A stretch of 64,000 nucleotides of DNA from Kitasatospora sp. NBC_01250 (GTDB lineage Bacteria; Actinomycetota; Actinomycetes; Streptomycetales; Streptomycetaceae): the NCBI RefSeq assembly GCF_036226465.1, contig NZ_CP108476.1, positions 2,108,001-2,172,000 on the forward strand. Reading direction: 5' to 3'. Position 1 is the stretch's first letter. The number at the start of each line of letters is the position of its first letter. Positions 17,402 through 25,731 of the stretch are shown in pieces. The notes below the pieces were generated by a model. It was given only the letters and a program-made list of their open reading frames with translations. It ran no database searches and was not told the DNA's origin. The position numbers and the translations under genes were made by a program.

Positions 17402-19129
17402 TCAGCCCGCGTTGATCCGGGCCGCCCGCCGGAGCAGTCCGGGCGCCAGCCGGCCGATCCAGCGGGCCGCCTTCGCCTCCACCGTCACCGGCACCACCGG
17501 CTTGCCGGTGCGCACCGCGCGGACGATCTCGGCGGCCACCTTCTCCGGCGGGAAGCCGCGCCGGGCGTAGAGCTTGGCCGCCCGGGCCTGCTTGGCGGCC
17601 TGCTCGCTGCCGGAGGTGCCGGAGAAGGTCGAGGTCCGGGTGATGTTGGTGTTGACGATGCCGGGGCATATCGCGCTCACCCCGATGCCGCTGTCGGCCA
17701 GTTCGGCCCGCAGGCAGTCGGAGAGCATCAGCACCGCGGCCTTGCTGGTGGCGTAGGCGGCCAGCACCTTGGAGGGCAGGTAGGCGGCGGCCGAGGCCAG
17801 GTTGACGATGTGCCCGCCCTGGTCCCGCTCGACCATCAGCGCGCCGAAGGCCCGGCAACCGTGGATCACGCCCCACAGGTTGACGTCCAGCACCCGCTGC
17901 CACTCCTTCTCGGTGGTCTGCAGGAAGGTGCCCGAGTGGCCGATCCCGGCGTTGTTGACCAGCACGTCCGGCACCCCGTGCGCCGCCGCGACCTGCCGCG
18001 CGAAGTCGTCGACCGCCGCGCCGTCGCTGACGTCCACCTGGTAGGCGTGGCCCACCCCGCCCACCAGGGCGACCAGTTCGGCGGTCCGCTCGACGGCCTC
18101 CCGGTCCAGGTCGCAGACCACGACGGTGGCGCCCTGCTCGCCGAAGGCCAGCGCGGTGGCCCGGCCGATGCCGCTGCCGGCGCCCGTGACGACCACCAAC
18201 TGCTGCGCCGGTCCCGCCGGTTCGCCCCCGCTCTCGATCCGCCCGGTGAACTCGCGCACCATCTGGGCCACCACCGGGCCCTGTTCGAGCAGCGCGGACC
18301 AGTGGGTGGCGTTCAGCTCGCGCCGGGTGAGGCTGGGCACCCAGCGCTCCAGGCCCTCGGAGAGGAAGGCGCTGACGTAGCGGTCGCGGCGCAGCGTGAT
18401 CAGCTGCACCGGCACCTCGGTGGGGCGCTCGCGCGGGTTGCGCAGCGTGGGGCGCATGTTGGCGCGGTACAACTCGATGCCGCGCACCGCGTCCTGACGC
18501 AGCGTCTGCTGCGGGTGGCCGGCCCTGGGCTGGACCTTCTCCAGGTCGCGCAGCACCCGGGGCCAGGCCCGGGCCAGGCCGAGCCGCCAGGTCGCGGGCG
18601 CCAGGAAGGGCAGGTGGAAGGCGGCGATGTACCAGGAGTGCACGCCCTGGAGCAGGAGTTGGCGCAGGTGGCGGGGGGTGGGGCGGCGCATCCGGTGGCG
18701 GATCCAGTGGCCCATGTGGTCCAGGCAGGGCCCGGACATCGTGGTGTAGGAGGCCAGCCGTCGCTCGGCACCCGGCTCGGTGACCGCCTCCCAGGACTGC
18801 AGCGAGCCCCAGTCGTGCGCGACCACGTGCACCGGGCGCTCGGGGCTGACCGCGTCCGCGACCGCGAACAGGTCCGCCGCCAGCAGCGGCAGCCGGTACT
18901 CCGCACGGCTGCGCGGCACCGAGGACTCGCCGGCCCCGCGCACGTCGTAGCGGACCACGTGGTGGTCGGCGGCGAGTTCGGCGGCCACGTCGTCCCAGAC
19001 CCGGTGGGTGTCGGGATAGCCGTGCACCAGCAGCACGGTGGGCGCCGCGGGGTCGCCCTGCTCGAAGACGGCAAGGTCGACACCGGCACTGTGCACGGTG
19101 CGACGGCGGACAGCGGGGTTCTCACTCAC
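17402..19129 (-). CDS. Alpha/beta-hydrolase fused to short-chain dehydrogenase (EphD-like)
   Basis: A 575-residue fusion. The N-terminal half is an epoxide-hydrolase-type alpha/beta-hydrolase, with oxyanion motif HGYP at 36-39, nucleophile Asp106 in HDWGS and a probable catalytic His in NATHWSALLEQG near 275. The C-terminal half is a classical SDR, with the nucleotide loop TGAGSGIGRA near 315, NNAG near 395 and the catalytic YATSK near 458. The same domain order is found in mycobacterial EphD. GTG at 19129 overlaps the stop of the M24 gene, and it is the last gene of a four-gene operon. Both active sites look intact, so one protein could open an epoxide or cleave an ester and then oxidise the alcohol. 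The substrate is unknown. Confidence 0.87.
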   Translation of the reverse strand: MSENPAVRRRTVHSAGVDLAVFEQGDPAAPTVLLVHGYPDTHRVWDDVAAELAADHHVVRYDVRGAGESSVPRSRAEYRLPLLAADLFAVADAVSPERPVHVVAHDWGSLQSWEAVTEPGAERRLASYTTMSGPCLDHMGHWIRHRMRRPTPRHLRQLLLQGVHSWYIAAFHLPFLAPATWRLGLARAWPRVLRDLEKVQPRAGHPQQTLRQDAVRGIELYRANMRPTLRNPRERPTEVPVQLITLRRDRYVSAFLSEGLERWVPSLTRRELNATHWSALLEQGPVVAQMVREFTGRIESGGEPAGPAQQLVVVTGAGSGIGRATALAFGEQGATVVVCDLDREAVERTAELVALVGGVGHAYQVDVSDGAAVDDFARQVAAAHGVPDVLVNNAGIGHSGTFLQTTEKEWQRVLDVNLWGVIHGCRAFGALMVERDQGGHIVNLASAAAYLPSKVLAAYATSKAAVLMLSDCLRAELADSGIGVSAICPGIVNTNITRTSTFSGTSGSEQAAKQARAAKLYARRGFPPEKVAAEIVRAVRTGKPVVPVTVEAKAARWIGRLAPGLLRRAARINAG

Positions 19130-19983
19130 GCGGCGGTCTCCTCGAGCCTCGTCCAGCGCCGCACGTGCGGCAGGTCGTCATCCAACCAGTAGGCGTCGTC
19201 CTCGGTCACCACCAGCAGCTCCTCGAACTTGATGCCGACCGCGCGGAAGGCGATGTGCGGCTCCACCGCCCAGAGCCCGGGAGTGGGCGCGTGGTGGGAG
19301 GAGCGGCCGTCGGCCCAGAGCGGGGAGCGGCCGTGCAGGCGCTCGCTGATCAGCTCCCGGCCCAGGGTCTGCAGGGTGCGCACACCGAAGCCGAAGAGGT
19401 TCACCCCCATCGGCGCGCGGCTGGTGTTGCGGGTCACCTGGTGGCCGATCACCCGGCCCGGGTAGACCTGGTGGCGGTTGTCGTAGCCGTGCCGGGCGAT
19501 CTGCGCGTCGACGGCCGCGTACACCTCGTTCAGCGGCTTGCGGGCCCGCACCTCGCGCAGGATCAGCTCGCGGTAGACCCGCAGGTCCAGCGCGAGGCGG
19601 TCCCAGACCGGGTTGTCGCCGACCTTGCCGCCGTAGCCGATGTCGGCGGTGTAGCCGTCCACCACCGGGGCGCAGTCCAGCACGTAGGGCATGCCCTCCT
19701 GGAGCACCCGGGAGCCGGCGAAGAACTGCAGCGGGGTGTGGAAGTGGCGGAAGGCGGTGCGGTCGCCGAACCAGGCGAACGGGATGTGGAAGAAGTCCCG
19801 CACCCCGGCGGCGACCAGGCAGCGGCGCAGCTGGGCGGTGGCCTGGCGTTCGGTGACGCCGGGTTCGATCCAGGCGGCGACCTGCTCGGCGCAGTGGTAG
19901 GCCAGCTGCTGGACCTCGCGGAAGCGGTCCAGGTCCTGGGCGGTGTAGGCGAAGCCGGGGGTGTGCGCAACGGTGGGGCTCAT
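19126..19983 (-). CDS. M24-family (creatinase/aminopeptidase P-like) metallohydrolase
   Basis: A 285-residue pita-bread-fold protein. Metal-ligand positions are recognisable: Asp in LDCAPVVDGYTADIGYGG (near 105-118), His in RVIGHQVT near 180, Glu in AVEPHIAF near 243 and Glu in FEELLVVTED near 258. The ligand set DxxxD-H-E-E fits a dinuclear metal site, although the first Asp is displaced relative to methionine aminopeptidase. ATG at 19983 follows GGAGG. It begins 3 bases after the reductase gene and overlaps the fusion gene. M24 proteins include non-peptidases such as creatinase, and the metabolic neighbours favour a small-molecule substrate. Confidence 0.82.
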   Translation of the reverse strand: MSPTVAHTPGFAYTAQDLDRFREVQQLAYHCAEQVAAWIEPGVTERQATAQLRRCLVAAGVRDFFHIPFAWFGDRTAFRHFHTPLQFFAGSRVLQEGMPYVLDCAPVVDGYTADIGYGGKVGDNPVWDRLALDLRVYRELILREVRARKPLNEVYAAVDAQIARHGYDNRHQVYPGRVIGHQVTRNTSRAPMGVNLFGFGVRTLQTLGRELISERLHGRSPLWADGRSSHHAPTPGLWAVEPHIAFRAVGIKFEELLVVTEDDAYWLDDDLPHVRRWTRLEETAA

Positions 19984-19986
19984 GAG

Positions 19987-21111
19987 TCAGACCTCCAGGA
20001 CCAGGGTCTCGCCCTCGGCCGCACGCGAGACGCAGGGCAGCAGGGCGCCGCTCGCGCGCTCCTCGGCGGTCAGCCGGCGGTCGCGGTGTTCGGGGGTGCC
20101 GGCCAGCAGCTGGACCCGGCAGGTGCCGCAGAACCCCTGGTGGCAGGAGTAGGGCAGGTCGGGCCTGGCCTCGCGCAGCACGTCCAGCGCCGAGCGGTCC
20201 GCGGGGACGGGCAGCTGCTCGCCGCCCTCGCCGAGCTGGAGCGTGAACGGGCGGCCGCCTTGGATCGGGGCGGCGCCGAAGCGCTCGTAGTGCAGGGCGG
20301 TGGCGGGCGAGGCCTCGAAGGCGGCCTGGACGGCGGCCAGCATCGGGGCCGGGCCGCAGCAGTAGACGGCGCTGCCGGGGCCGGCCGCGGCCAGCAGCTC
20401 GGCGCCGGTGGGGACCGTGCCGCTGATCAGGGTGACCCGGGCGGGGTCCAGCGCGCGCAGCTCCTCGGTGAAGGGCATCGACGCCTCGCTGCGCCCGGCG
20501 TGCACCAGCTGCCAGTCCAGGCCGCGCCGCTGGGCCTCCCGGGCCATCGGCAGCAGCGGGGTGATGCCGATCCCGCCGGCCACCAGCAGCAGCCGCCGCT
20601 CGCCGCAGAAGGCGAAGCCGTTGCGCGGGCCGCGCACGGTCAGCCGGGCGCCGAGGTGCAGCTCGTCGTGGATCTCGCGCGAGCCACCGCCGCCGTCGGC
20701 GATCCGGCGCACCGCGATCCGGTAGCCGGTGCGGTCGGCCGGGTCGCCGCAGAGCGAGTAGTGGCGCTCGCGGCCCGAGGGCAGGGTCAGGCGCAGGTGG
20801 GCGCCGGGCTGCCAGGCGGGCAGCCGGTCGCCGGACGGGTCGGCGAGGCGCAGCTCGACCACGTCCTCGGCGACCGCGCGGTGGGCGGTGACCACCAGCG
20901 AGAGCGGGGCCCGCGAGCGGGGGGCGGGCAGGCGCGGGTTGCGGCGCAGCAGCGGGCGGCCCAGCGCGGGGGTGTAGACGTCGCCGAAGACGGTGACGGC
21001 GTGCATGAACCGGTCCAGCCGGGGGCGGCCGTAGAGGTCCGGCGGGGGCGTGTCGACGTCGAGCCGCGTGGTGCGGTGGAAGACGGTGGTGGGGGCGGGA
21101 GGGGTCTCCAT
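19987..21111 (-). CDS. PDR/VanB-type ferredoxin reductase with C-terminal 2Fe-2S domain
   Basis: A 374-residue electron-transfer flavoprotein. An N-terminal segment of about 50 residues precedes the flavin domain (RHYSLCGDP near 132), the NAD domain (VAGGIGITPLLPM near 175) and a plant-type 2Fe-2S domain (CHQGFCGTC near 323, final Cys in LLPCVS near 357). This layout is that of phthalate-dioxygenase reductase and other oxygenase reductases, which move electrons from NADH to an oxygenase. Directly upstream is a protein with a diiron carboxylate motif set, its likely partner. ATG at 21111 follows AAGGA. Confidence 0.9.
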   Translation of the reverse strand: METPPAPTTVFHRTTRLDVDTPPPDLYGRPRLDRFMHAVTVFGDVYTPALGRPLLRRNPRLPAPRSRAPLSLVVTAHRAVAEDVVELRLADPSGDRLPAWQPGAHLRLTLPSGRERHYSLCGDPADRTGYRIAVRRIADGGGGSREIHDELHLGARLTVRGPRNGFAFCGERRLLLVAGGIGITPLLPMAREAQRRGLDWQLVHAGRSEASMPFTEELRALDPARVTLISGTVPTGAELLAAAGPGSAVYCCGPAPMLAAVQAAFEASPATALHYERFGAAPIQGGRPFTLQLGEGGEQLPVPADRSALDVLREARPDLPYSCHQGFCGTCRVQLLAGTPEHRDRRLTAEERASGALLPCVSRAAEGETLVLEV

Positions 21112-21160
21112 CAGGCGGTCCTTGGGATCAGGCGGGCGGCCGTCGGTGGCGTCGGCGGCG

Positions 21161-22045
21161 TCAGTGGGCGGCGGCGCGGGCGGCCGGCGAGGTGGCGAGG
21201 TAGCCGAGCGCCTGCGCGCTGGAGCCCTCCTGGGTCGGGTGGTAGCCGGGCCTGAGGTAGCGCAGCCCCGAGCGCAGCGAGGCGAGGGGGTCGGGCAGCA
21301 GCCCGCGCTGGGAGATCTCCCAGGCCTGGCGCCAGGTCGGCCTGATCCGCCCGGCCAGCGTCGGGTCGGCCGCCAGCAGGTAGCGCACCCCGCGCACCCA
21401 CAGGTGCACCAGCAACGGTCCGGAGACCGTCATGCCGCGCACCCGCCGCAGGTAGCCCGGGTCCAGGTGCACCATCAGGTCGTAGGCCACGCTGCGGTGC
21501 TCGACCTCCTCGGCGCCGTGCCAGCGCAGCAGGTCCAGCATCGTCGGGTCGGCCTTGGCCCGGTCCAGGCCCGGCGAGTTGAGCGCCCAGTTGCCCAGGA
21601 ACGCGGTGAAGTGCTCGATCGCCGCGACGAAGGCGACCCGCTCGATGATGTTCTCCCGCCGCTGCCGCGGGCTCAGCCGCGGCTTCTCGCCGAGCACCCG
21701 CTGGAAGAGCCAGGCGATCTGCCGCACGTAGGGCCTGGGGTCGATCCCCTGGGTGATCAGGTGGTCGAGCACCTCCTGGTGCGCCTCGGCGTGGATCGAC
21801 TCCTGGCCGATGAAGCCGAGCACCTCCTCGCGCAGCTGCTCGTCGGTGATCAGCGGCAGGGCGTCCTTGAACACCTTGATGAACCAGCGCTCGCCCTCGG
21901 GCAGCAGCAGGTGGAGCACGTTGATGGTGTGCGTGGCGACGGGCTCGTCGGGGATCCAGTGCAGCGGGAGCGCGCTCCAGTCGAACTTCACGTCACGCGG
22001 CTCCAGCACGAGGTCCGCGTGCACCTCGGGGGCGTTTCTGGGCAT
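21161..22045 (-). CDS. Metal-dependent hydrolase-family (PF10118-type) protein with diiron motifs
   Basis: A 294-residue protein of the family annotated as predicted metal-dependent hydrolase. The sequence shows Glu52, then Glu82-x-x-His85, then Glu144 and Glu180-x-x-His183, all in predicted helices. E...ExxH...E...ExxH is the ligand pattern of ferritin-like diiron oxygenases. The next gene encodes an oxygenase-type reductase, so an oxygenase function is more attractive than hydrolysis; this is inference. ATG at 22045 is supported by AGGAGG nine bases upstream, better than the in-frame start at 22084. It is the first gene of the operon, and an inverted repeat at 22127-22158 lies upstream. Confidence 0.75.
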   Translation of the reverse strand: MPRNAPEVHADLVLEPRDVKFDWSALPLHWIPDEPVATHTINVLHLLLPEGERWFIKVFKDALPLITDEQLREEVLGFIGQESIHAEAHQEVLDHLITQGIDPRPYVRQIAWLFQRVLGEKPRLSPRQRRENIIERVAFVAAIEHFTAFLGNWALNSPGLDRAKADPTMLDLLRWHGAEEVEHRSVAYDLMVHLDPGYLRRVRGMTVSGPLLVHLWVRGVRYLLAADPTLAGRIRPTWRQAWEISQRGLLPDPLASLRSGLRYLRPGYHPTQEGSSAQALGYLATSPAARAAAH

Positions 22046-22126
22046 GGGGGAACCCTCCTGGGCGGCGGGGGTGGGCGTCAGCACTTCAAACTACTGGCGG
22101 GTATCGCAGGCCACAAGAGGTTCGGC

Positions 22127-22158
22127 AGGTCTTATCGACAATGAGTCTAATAAGACTT
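22127..22158. promoter_or_regulatory. Inverted repeat upstream of the diiron/reductase operon
   Basis: GTCTTAT (22129-22135) and ATAAGAC (22150-22156) are perfect inverted arms 14 bases apart, with flanking bases extending the match less perfectly to 22127 and 22158. It lies 80-110 bases before the first gene of the operon in an AT-richer patch. It is likely the binding site of a TetR- or similar-type repressor. No such regulator gene is adjacent. Confidence 0.55.
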
Positions 22159-22174
22159 CCGTGCTCCAGGAACG

Positions 22175-22218
22175 CCCCAGGGGTGGGTGGTGGCCACGGC
22201 CACCACCCACCCCTGGGG
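22175..22218. terminator. 21-bp perfect hairpin downstream of ppm1
   Basis: Arms 22175-22195 and 22198-22218 are perfectly complementary (first bases CCCCAGGGGTGGGTGGTGGC) with only AC between them, so the real loop must open a few pairs. It lies 16 bases after the stop of the mannosyltransferase gene on the minus strand and insulates it from the diiron operon. Confidence 0.85.
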
Positions 22219-22233
22219 TCACTCCGGCAGGCT

Positions 22234-22968
22234 TCAGCCCTGCTCGCTCCCGCGGTGCTTGGCCCGCAGGCGCCACGGCATCCAGGCCGACTCCAGCTGG
22301 GTGTTGATCGACATCTTCGACTCGCCCGAAGCGCGCTGCCCGAACCGGATCGGCACCTCGACGATGCGCACCCCGGCCTTGGCGGCCAGGTACTTCATCT
22401 CCACCTGGAACGAGTAGCCGTTGGACTCGATCCGCTCCAGGCCGACCGCCGCCAACGCCTCCTTGGACCACAGGTTGTACCCGGCGGTGACGTCGGCCGC
22501 CGGCACGCTCAGGATCGTCTTCACGTAGAAGTTGGCCCACTTGGACAGCAGCCGGCGGTGCGCGGCCCAGGCGTCGTCGAGCGAGCCGCCGGCGGTGTAC
22601 CGGGAGCCGATCACCACGCCGGCGCCGTTCTTGGCCGCCTCGATCATGTCCCGCAGCGCCGTCGGCGGGTGCGAGAAGTCGGCGTCCATCTGCACCACCA
22701 GGTCGGCACCGTCGGCGACCGCCTTGCTCATCCCGGCACGGTAGGCGCGGCCCAGGCCGTCCTTGGTCGTCCGGTGCATCACGGAGATCACCCCGGGGTG
22801 CGTCTCGGCCAGCTTGTCGGCCACCTCACCGGTGCCGTCGGGGCTCCCGTCGTCCACCACGAGGATGCCGAGGCCGTCGATTTCCAGGTTCAGCACTTCC
22901 TGCACGATCCGGGGGAGGTTCTCGACCTCGTTGTAAGTCGGGATCACCACAACGGTGTTGGTGGTCAC
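22234..22968 (-). CDS. ppm1: Polyprenol monophosphomannose synthase
   Basis: A GT2-family glycosyltransferase of 244 residues. It transfers mannose from GDP-mannose to polyprenol phosphate at the inner face of the membrane; the product feeds protein O-mannosylation and mannosylated glycolipids. Motifs are the N-terminal VVVIPTYNEVENLP, DDGSPDGT near 40, the metal-binding DAD in QMDADFSHPP near 92, and the Dpm1-type GYSFQVEMKY with a C-terminal ESKMS. There is no N-terminal acyltransferase (Lnt) domain, as in Streptomyces. The GTG at 22968 has GGAG seven bases before it; longer versions at 23085 start in non-conserved sequence. Confidence 0.9.
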   Translation of the reverse strand: MTTNTVVVIPTYNEVENLPRIVQEVLNLEIDGLGILVVDDGSPDGTGEVADKLAETHPGVISVMHRTTKDGLGRAYRAGMSKAVADGADLVVQMDADFSHPPTALRDMIEAAKNGAGVVIGSRYTAGGSLDDAWAAHRRLLSKWANFYVKTILSVPAADVTAGYNLWSKEALAAVGLERIESNGYSFQVEMKYLAAKAGVRIVEVPIRFGQRASGESKMSINTQLESAWMPWRLRAKHRGSEQG

Positions 22969-23155
22969 GGGTGCGCTCCGTTCAGCGGGAGTCAGCTGGT
23001 TTCGCTGGCCGCGGACCGGGCGGCCCACCGCGCCATCTAACTCACATGTTCGCAAGGACAGCTGAGAGCTAATCACACCGGCCAAGTCACCGAGAAAACA
23101 GCCCTTCAGCAGGCCCCGAGCACACCCTCGATCGTTCCCGAACCAGTCCGCTTCC

Positions 23156-23935
23156 TCAGACCGCCATCGCCAGCATCAGCGGCGCCGCCCGCTCCGCCAG
23201 CAGCTCGGCCGCCGCGCGCAGCCGGTGCGCGTTGGCCACCGGCAACGACATCGCCAGGCAGCCCACCGTGGTGCCGGCCGTCACCGGGACGGCGGCGCAG
23301 ACAGTGCCGAGGGCGTACTCCTGGAGGTCGAGCACCGGCATGGTGGCGGGCTGGCGCTCCAGGTGCTGCATCAGCTGCTCGGCGTCGGTGATGGTGCGCG
23401 AGGTGAGCCGGGCGATCGGGTGGCGGGCCAGGTGGTCCAGGCGGCCGTCGTGGTCGAGCTGGCTGAGCAGGCACTTGCCGATGGCACTGGCGTGGGCGGT
23501 GGCCTTGAAGTCGACCCACTCGTGGACCGCCGGCGCGTGCTCACCCGCGGCGACCGCCTCCACGCGCAGTTCGCCGTCGTGGTAGCGGCTGAAGTAGACG
23601 GCGGCACCGAGCTCGTCGCGCAGCTCGGTCAGCTTGTGCTGGAGGCGGATCCGGATCAGCTGCTCGCGGTTGTACTGGCCGAGCATCGCGAAGGTGCCGC
23701 CCAGCACCCAGCCGACGTCGGTGGACTGGAGGTACCCCTCGGTGCAGAGCAGATTGACCAGGTCACGCACCACCGGTTCGGGCAGGCCGGTCTCCCGGGC
23801 CAGGTCGGCCAGGCCCGCGCCGTACGGATGGCGGTCGGCGGCCTCCAGCAGGCGCAGCGCGCGCCGCAGCGAGGTGTGCGGCCCGAACTCGCCCTGGTCC
23901 AGCATGATCTGATGACCCTGACCGTGTGCCGGCAT
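23156..23935 (-). CDS. IclR-family transcriptional regulator
   Basis: A 259-residue regulator. The winged helix-turn-helix is at about residues 22-80 (SLRRALRLLEAADR ... LARETGLPEPVVRDLVNLLCTEGYL), and an IclR effector-binding domain follows (GKCLLSQL, AAVPV near the C-terminus). ATG at 23935 sits after GGAAGGGGAGG. It is monocistronic, with no clear target beside it: downstream is ppm1 on the same strand and upstream is the 3' end of catalase. A perfect palindrome at 24042 may be its own operator. It differs clearly from the AllR-type IclR at 45148. Confidence 0.85.
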   Translation of the reverse strand: MPAHGQGHQIMLDQGEFGPHTSLRRALRLLEAADRHPYGAGLADLARETGLPEPVVRDLVNLLCTEGYLQSTDVGWVLGGTFAMLGQYNREQLIRIRLQHKLTELRDELGAAVYFSRYHDGELRVEAVAAGEHAPAVHEWVDFKATAHASAIGKCLLSQLDHDGRLDHLARHPIARLTSRTITDAEQLMQHLERQPATMPVLDLQEYALGTVCAAVPVTAGTTVGCLAMSLPVANAHRLRAAAELLAERAAPLMLAMAV

Positions 23936-24041
23936 GGCCTCCCCTTCCGCTGCCCCGGGTATCCTCCACAGCCTATCCACCGAACGCCCAGCGCACCCCC
24001 AGGTCCGGCGAGAATCCCACGGGTGACGGGTAATGGCCGAA

Positions 24042-24053
24042 TGGCATATGCCA
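24042..24053. promoter_or_regulatory. Perfect 12-bp palindrome upstream of iclR
   Basis: TGGCATATGCCA, about 107 bases upstream of the IclR start codon, between it and the catalase terminator. It is a candidate autoregulatory operator. A related TGGCATGCCA core occurs in the TetR/SDR region at 56482, probably by chance. Confidence 0.45.
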
Positions 24054-24122
24054 GACGGTCGCCGGTCGGTCGATCGGGGCCGCGGGGTTTGACAGCCGGC
24101 CGGGGGCGACCGCGAGCACGAC

Positions 24123-24155
24123 GGGCCGCCTCCCCACTGCCCGGGGAGGCGGCCC
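24123..24155 (-). terminator. Hairpin terminator after catalase
   Basis: A perfect 13-bp stem, GGGCCGCCTCCCC with its complement, 7-base loop, located 35 bases after the katA stop on the minus strand. Confidence 0.82.
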
Positions 24156-24189
24156 GCCCGAGGGTCGCGTCAGCAGGTACCGGAGGGGA

Positions 24190-25650
24190 TCAGCCCTCGT
24201 CGCCCGCGCGGAGCTTGGCCACGGCGGCCGCCAGGCGGCTGCCGTACTCCTCGTCCGCGGCGTGGAAGTGCGCCAGGTTCTTCTCGATCACGTCGTCGCG
24301 GGTGACCTGGGCGAGGAAGCCCGCGAGGTTGTCGATCAGCCGGGACTTCTCGCCCTCGGACATCAGCCGGTACAGCTCACCGGCCTGGAAGAAGTCGTCG
24401 TCCTTGGTGTGCGCCGGCGTGCTGTAGGTGCCGGTGTGGCCGCCGAGCGCGAGCGGGGCGGCCAGCGGCCGGTCCGTCTGGGCCGGGCCGTCGTAGGAGT
24501 TGGGCTCGTAGTTCTTGCCGCGCCCGGCCTTGTTGACGGCCGAGAAGCCGTCACGGCCGTAGTTGTGCGCCTCGGTGGCCCTGGGCGCGTTGACGGCGAG
24601 CAGCGTGTGGTTGACGCCGAGGCGGTAGCGCTGGGCGTCCGCGTAGGCGAACAGCCGGCCCTGGAGCATCTTGTCGGGCGAGGGGCCGATGCCGGGCACG
24701 AAGTTGTTGGGCGAGAAGGCGGCCTGCTCGACCTCGGCGAAGACGTTCTCCGGGTTGCGGTTCAGCACCAGGCGGCCGACCTTGACCAGCGGGTAGTCCG
24801 CGTGCGGCCAGACCTTGGTGAGGTCGAAGGGGTTGAAGCGGTAATCGGCCGCCTCGGCCACCGGCATCAGCTGGACGTACAGGGTCCAGGACGGGAAGAC
24901 GCCGCGCTCGATCGCCTGGTGCAGGTCGCGCTGGTGGCTGTCGGCGTCGCCGCCCACCACCTCGGCGGCCTGGCCGCCGTCCAGCGAGCGCACGCCCTGG
25001 TTGGTCTTGAAGTGGTACTTGACCCAGAACGCCTCGCCCTCCTCATTGACCCACTGGTAGGTGTGCGAGCCGTAGCCGTTCATGTGGCGGTAGGAGGCCG
25101 GGATGCCGCGGTCGCCGAAGAGCCAGGTGATCTGGTGGGTGGCCTCGGGGGCGTGCGCCCAGAAGTCCCACACGTTGTCGGCCTCGGTGATGCCGGTGAA
25201 CGGGTCGCGCTTCTGCGAGTGGATGAAGTCGGGGAACTTCAGCGGGTCCTTGATGAAGAAGACCGGGGTGTTGTTGCCGACCAGGTCGTAGTTGCCCTCG
25301 GCGGTGTAGAACTTCAGCGCGAAGCCGCGCGGGTCGCGCACCGCGTCGCTGGCGCCCAGGTTGCCGGCCACGGTGGAGAAGCGCAGGAAGACCTCGGTGC
25401 GCTTGCCGACCTCGGCGAGGAAGTCCGCGCGGGTGTACTTGGCGACCTCGTCGGTCACCTCGAAGTAGCCGTACGCGCCGGAGCCGCGGGCGTGCACCAC
25501 CCGCTCCGGGATGCGCTCGCGGTTGAACCGGGCGAGCTTCTCCAGCAGCTGCTGGTCCTGGATGAGCAGCGGGCCGTACTCGCCGGCCGAGGCCGAGTTC
25601 TGGTTGTCGGCGATCGGGGCGCCGGACTCGGTGGTCAGGTTCTTGGGCAT
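24190..25650 (-). CDS. katA: Catalase (monofunctional, small-subunit clade)
   Basis: A 486-residue haem catalase that dismutates H2O2. The distal His is in VVHARGSGAYG near residue 54, the distal Asn lies in the AGNLGASDAVRDPRG region, and the proximal Tyr is in RLFAYADAQRYRLG near 340. Length and lack of a C-terminal flavodoxin-like domain place it in the small-subunit class. ATG at 25650 has GAAGGAC upstream. It follows allantoicase on the same strand with 81 bases between, so it may be the third gene of the allB-alc operon. Since xanthine oxidation and especially uricase release H2O2, such linkage makes sense; co-regulation is inference. Confidence 0.95.
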   Translation of the reverse strand: MPKNLTTESGAPIADNQNSASAGEYGPLLIQDQQLLEKLARFNRERIPERVVHARGSGAYGYFEVTDEVAKYTRADFLAEVGKRTEVFLRFSTVAGNLGASDAVRDPRGFALKFYTAEGNYDLVGNNTPVFFIKDPLKFPDFIHSQKRDPFTGITEADNVWDFWAHAPEATHQITWLFGDRGIPASYRHMNGYGSHTYQWVNEEGEAFWVKYHFKTNQGVRSLDGGQAAEVVGGDADSHQRDLHQAIERGVFPSWTLYVQLMPVAEAADYRFNPFDLTKVWPHADYPLVKVGRLVLNRNPENVFAEVEQAAFSPNNFVPGIGPSPDKMLQGRLFAYADAQRYRLGVNHTLLAVNAPRATEAHNYGRDGFSAVNKAGRGKNYEPNSYDGPAQTDRPLAAPLALGGHTGTYSTPAHTKDDDFFQAGELYRLMSEGEKSRLIDNLAGFLAQVTRDDVIEKNLAHFHAADEEYGSRLAAAVAKLRAGDEG

Positions 25651-25731
25651 GGGGGTCCTTCAGTCCTTCAGGTACGGGAGTTGCCGGTGAGCAGGGGCGG
25701 GGGCGGGATCAGGTGCGGGAACGGCGGGAGG

